NCBI GenBank assembly: GCA_021209875.1
Contig: JAGYVD010000001.1
Span: forward strand, 496,001-560,000
DNA from: Rosellinia necatrix
Lineage: Eukaryota > Ascomycota > Sordariomycetes > Xylariales > Xylariaceae
Direction: 5' to 3'
DNA length: 64,000 bases
Both the position numbers and the translations under genes were made by a program. Under the pieces are notes generated by a model. That model was not told the DNA's origin. It searched no databases and saw nothing but the letters and a program-made list of their open reading frames with translations. This document shows positions 60,901-64,000 of this stretch, one piece after another. Position 1 is the first letter of the stretch. Every line of letters begins with the position of its first letter.

Positions 60901-63375
60901 CTTTACGATCCGAGTCCCTCGAGCCGAGAAGCACCCCAACCCTGTCACCAATGCTTTCAGGCTCGGTGGTCATGCTGTAGACGAATCGTGCTTCGCCGGA
61001 TTCGGAAGCAAAAGTTCGCCGTCACACTTCCAAGTACTGTATATACATACCTGCATACTTGTATTCTCTCCCATCGCGGTGGGGTACGGTAGACCAATAC
61101 AAACGGCCCAAGGCCTGAGGCGTCAACAATAACCTTGGGCCAAATAACTACACTAATGGGAAAGGCAGAGGGAAAGGCAAATCTCGCTCGGCTTGGGAAT
61201 GGCTCGTGCTGCAAGAGACAAGGGATGGGAACAAGGGACAGGGAAGCATGCAGGTGAGGCCTGTAACCATAAACTGGCCCTGATTGGCCGATAAGACACA
61301 TCGAACCAATGCGTACCACGTACTACCGTTGGGGATTAGTGTATGCATCGAAAGCAAGTGAGTGACTTTCATTTCCCTTCTAACCCCATCCCCCTTGGCT
61401 CCCCGTCCCTCTGCCCACTTTTCTCTGTCTCTCTGTCCGTTCATTGCCTGCCCGCTCCTGCCTGCTTGGAGCCTGCATTGGGTCAGGAATGTCTCTTGCC
61501 TGAGCAGACTTGCACTCACACAACCGCTCCTCTTTTCCCTCTGCCCTTTCTCCTCCATACCAAGCCAAATCTCACCCTCGTCTTTCCTATGTTCAGGCCG
61601 ACTCAGCCAAACTCTCTCGTGTTTTAGATGTACAACATCCGTCTATAAGTCATGCCAGCCATTTCTTTTTTGCCCTCCTTTTTGGTTGTTTACCAATATT
61701 GCAATATTGAACAACACTGAATGTGCGGGCAAAAGCGGTTTGCATTCTCTAATTCGTTTTTCGTATTGCTTCGCCTGTCTCGTTGCTGTATGAAATTGAT
61801 TCTCCATGCGTCCTTTCCCTCTCTCCCATCTCTCTTTTCTTCATCTCCCGCCCACCGCCCAGCTGGCTGCTGGTGGTGGTGGTGGTGATGGTGGTGGAGG
61901 CTTTCCCAGTCGGCACGGCAGATACCCCGCCCGGTCACCTTAGCAGCCCACAATGGTTGGTCGGTTGGCTGGTCTGCCCTCTGCGCGCTACCGCGTAAGG
62001 GCACTGCTAGCCAGCTAGGTACTTTCCAGTGCTTGTCTTTCCTTCCCCTCTCTACAAGGTAGTTTCTGAGGGCGACTGTGGCAGCAGCACAGCAATAATT
62101 CTCTCAATATCAACACCCCGACCGATGCAAACGGTTACTGGCAGCCCAGTAACTACCCAGGTAGTCCTTTCTATTGCCGAGTCCATCCGGCTACTTGTTT
62201 GCTGCCTGCTGCTAAATCCGTGCTTGGTGCGGCGCTGTTTTCTCCTGCCTGGTAAGTGTAGGTACTTTTGCAAGTATCTCTGCTTGAGTTTGTCGCTGGG
62301 TCGCACCTGCCACTCGACATGGGTACATCCATCGCAAGGTATTTTTTTCTTTGTCTTTCCGTCTTCCGGCTGGTCGATGCACTGTACAGTACTTCCATGG
62401 CGGCGGTACCATACTGTACTAGTATTGGCACTGGCAATTGGAGTCTGCACCTGCTCCGTCCCCAAGTAACCGCTAGCATTTTGCGCTGCCTGGGTGTTCC
62501 CTCTTGCCCTATTCTGCTCTGCTACCGCTACCGCTACCACTATCGCTGCCAACCCAACCCAGACAGTAGGTTCCCTACCTGGTAGGTAGTCCACTAAGTT
62601 AGTCTAGCCTGTACCTAGCCAGCCGACAATCTCGTCTCAACCTACCAAGCTGTTTTGGTTGGTTTTCCCGTCCTCCCTCACAATACACGCACACACGCAC
62701 GCACACACGCTACTCGCCTGTCCCTTCGCATTCTTCCTCCTCCATCCTCCTCCTTTTCCTACTGGGACAATCAATCGACGCCGCCAAAACCCTTTTTTCT
62801 CGAGAACGACGCTTGGAGCCCTTCAGAAACAACATCGCCTTTACCTAATATCGGGTCGTCTCTCACTTCTGGTCCGTTACAGTCTCATTCTTACTCGAGG
62901 CGCATCCCTCTTCGTCGAACCCCTTCGTCGAACCCTTTCCTCGCCGCCTCGAAATCCTGCGCGACTCGATCATTCCTGCTCCCCCCCCTGGGTGTTGACA
63001 TTTTCTACGTGGTATCGTCTGTTCTTAACAACATTGCGTTTCCGGCGAACCTGCGATATCGTTTTGTGTGTCTGAGAGCCTCGAGGTTTCTTTTGTCATT
63101 GTCGTCCTCTTTGTCGCCACACCCGCCGCTCCCGTTCCACTTGGATGTTATCTCGACCAAAGCCTAGCTCACTGCTACGCCCGCACAGCAACTAGGTCCC
63201 CAATAGCGCTCGATGCATGGCCCTCCTACGAATTATCTCACCTGCAGATAACACCACCGAGGACCAGTTATCGGCGCGTCAAGATACGTTCGCCGTCATG
63301 CCACCCGTACCTTCAAGATAAATCTTCCACCCGCTACCGCTTCAACATCTCACTCTGTGAGGTGTGTGTTAGATT
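57939..63375. other. Gene-poor spacer, 5.4 kb
   Basis: Holds a dense TACCTAGGTA cluster (58370-58560), a pyrimidine-rich stretch near 58795-58850, GGTGGT repeats near 61870-61905 and pyrimidine-rich DNA from 61350 to 61860. The last 700 bp are a long CT-rich leader/promoter of the PHD gene. Short frames at 59353-59628, 59786-59998 and 60643-61092 have no recognisable motif. I see no supported gene. Confidence 0.5.
58370..58560. repeat. Dense palindromic TACCTAGGTA / ACCTACCTACC block with AGT triplet repeat
   Basis: The clearest instance of the recurrent motif: alternating GTACCTACCTAGGTACC units, then a TAGTAGTAGTAG triplet run, then CTACTAGGTAGGTAC on the other side. The halves are complementary enough to form a long hairpin. 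Confidence 0.8.
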
Positions 63376-64000
63376 ATGACAGAAAAGCTCCCTTCCCTCC
63401 TCACACATTCATCGACTCCGAGTCAGACGGCTGTCACCAGTCCTCAGTCCGCACCTGCCATATCCAGCCATGTACCCAACAAGACCGCTGCACTGGGAGA
63501 GGAAGAGCCGTACACGATTAGGTGTATATGCGACTTCGCCGACGATGATGGGAGCACGATATACTGCGAACTATGTGATACATGGCAACATATCGAATGT
63601 TACTACCCCCATAATAGAGACGAAGTTACCCAGGATGACTACAATCATACCTGCGTGGTTTGCAAACCCCGAACACTGGATGGACAAAGAGCCAAGGAGC
63701 GTCAGATTTGGCGGCAAAACACTGGAACCCACGCAGAAGTCTCGGAACGGAAGGCCACCAAACGGCCTCAGCCCAAGGGCCAGAAGAAGAAGGCCAGACC
63801 CACGGAACTAGGACTGAACGCTCACAACGGCCCCGAAAACACACCCAAACAAGCCCATGATTCTGTCCACACGCATCAGCACAAAAAATCCAAAAGCTCT
63901 CATCGCCCCAGTCAATCCATCAGTTCCCAGGCTGCCAAACGCAGTCCTTCTTACGGCCAAAAGACAACCAACCCTCATGGCCATCCTCCTAGCCCAGCGA
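63376..64000 (+). CDS. PHD-finger protein, SET3-like (5' part, cut by window edge)
   Basis: An ATG at 63376 opens a frame that stays open to base 64000 (208 codons) and must continue beyond. After a Ser/Thr-rich start comes a C4HC3 PHD finger at about residues 51-100: RCICDFADDDGSTIYCELCD, then TWQHIECYY and CVVCKP, with the spacing of the Set3/MLL5 class. A Lys/Arg-rich, low-complexity tail follows (RPQPKGQKKKARP; HQHKKSKSSHRPSQSI). PHD fingers of this class bind histone H3 tails. Fungal Set3-type proteins pair such a finger with a SET domain and act in a histone deacetylase complex. The SET domain would lie outside the window, so the assignment is likely but not shown. The gene has a CT-rich leader of several hundred bases with short upstream frames. 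Confidence 0.75.
   Translation, partial: MTEKLPSLLTHSSTPSQTAVTSPQSAPAISSHVPNKTAALGEEEPYTIRCICDFADDDGSTIYCELCDTWQHIECYYPHNRDEVTQDDYNHTCVVCKPRTLDGQRAKERQIWRQNTGTHAEVSERKATKRPQPKGQKKKARPTELGLNAHNGPENTPKQAHDSVHTHQHKKSKSSHRPSQSISSQAAKRSPSYGQKTTNPHGHPPSPA

Noticed and set aside
59353..61132. Several short frames on both strands
   Set aside because: No motif, no consistent splice sites, overlapping alternatives on both strands.

Overview
The window is nuclear DNA of a filamentous ascomycete (Pezizomycotina). A Sordariomycete is most likely, but that is inferred from gene style and not proven. Short GT-AG introns (42-120 nt) with CTAAC/CTGAC-like branch sites interrupt most genes. Fungus-specific genes are present: ERG5, DASH subunit Ask1, a HET-domain protein and an Hsp88-type Hsp110. 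Long gene-poor spacers carry a recurring palindromic TACCTAGGTA motif. All gene models were built by hand from reading frames, splice signals and remembered family motifs; no alignment was run.

Layout. 1-1266: 5' part of ERG5 (minus), cut by the left edge. 1.3-6.6 kb: spacer. 6.6-13.4 kb: ASK1 (minus), a GCP5/GCP6-type gamma-tubulin complex gene (minus) and EAF7 (plus). 14.4-19.1 kb, all minus: ubiquitin-L40 fusion, RRN7-like Pol I factor and eIF5A. 19.1-23.4 kb: spacer. 23.4-27.2 kb: VPS52 (plus) and a GYP8/TBC1D20-like RabGAP (minus). 27.2-31.6 kb: spacer holding two gene relics. 31.6-36.0 kb: a large MMS1/CPSF-A/DDB1-superfamily beta-propeller gene (plus), convergent with a HET-domain gene (36.3-39.0 kb, minus). 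39.9-43.4 kb: eIF5B (minus). 44.4-44.6 kb: an intron-containing tRNA-Arg. 45.3-47.9 kb: Hsp88 (minus), with heat-shock elements upstream. 49.4-51.4 kb: N-acetylglutamate synthase (minus). 52.8-57.9 kb: an amidase and a secreted GMC oxidoreductase in tandem (plus), both intron-rich. 57.9-63.4 kb: spacer. 63.4 kb to the end: 5' part of a PHD-finger (SET3-like) gene (plus).

Most genes are housekeeping: sterol synthesis, mitosis (DASH, gamma-tubulin), chromatin (NuA4, PHD/SET), Pol I transcription, translation (L40, eIF5A, eIF5B, tRNA), membrane traffic (GARP, RabGAP), protein folding and arginine synthesis. The more accessory parts are the HET gene, the relics at 28.9-30.1 kb and the amidase/GMC pair.

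Points of most interest: a 1-nt frameshift at a G run in VPS52 that removes an otherwise readable C-terminus; a ubiquitin start codon split by an intron; an amidase gene that needs two GC-AG introns; an N-acetylglutamate synthase with no in-frame ATG and an Arg-rich upstream ORF; a tRNA-Arg with a mismatched D-stem and a 68-nt intron; and a HET gene whose first intron contains three microsatellites. I did not find a clearly new defence or mobile system.
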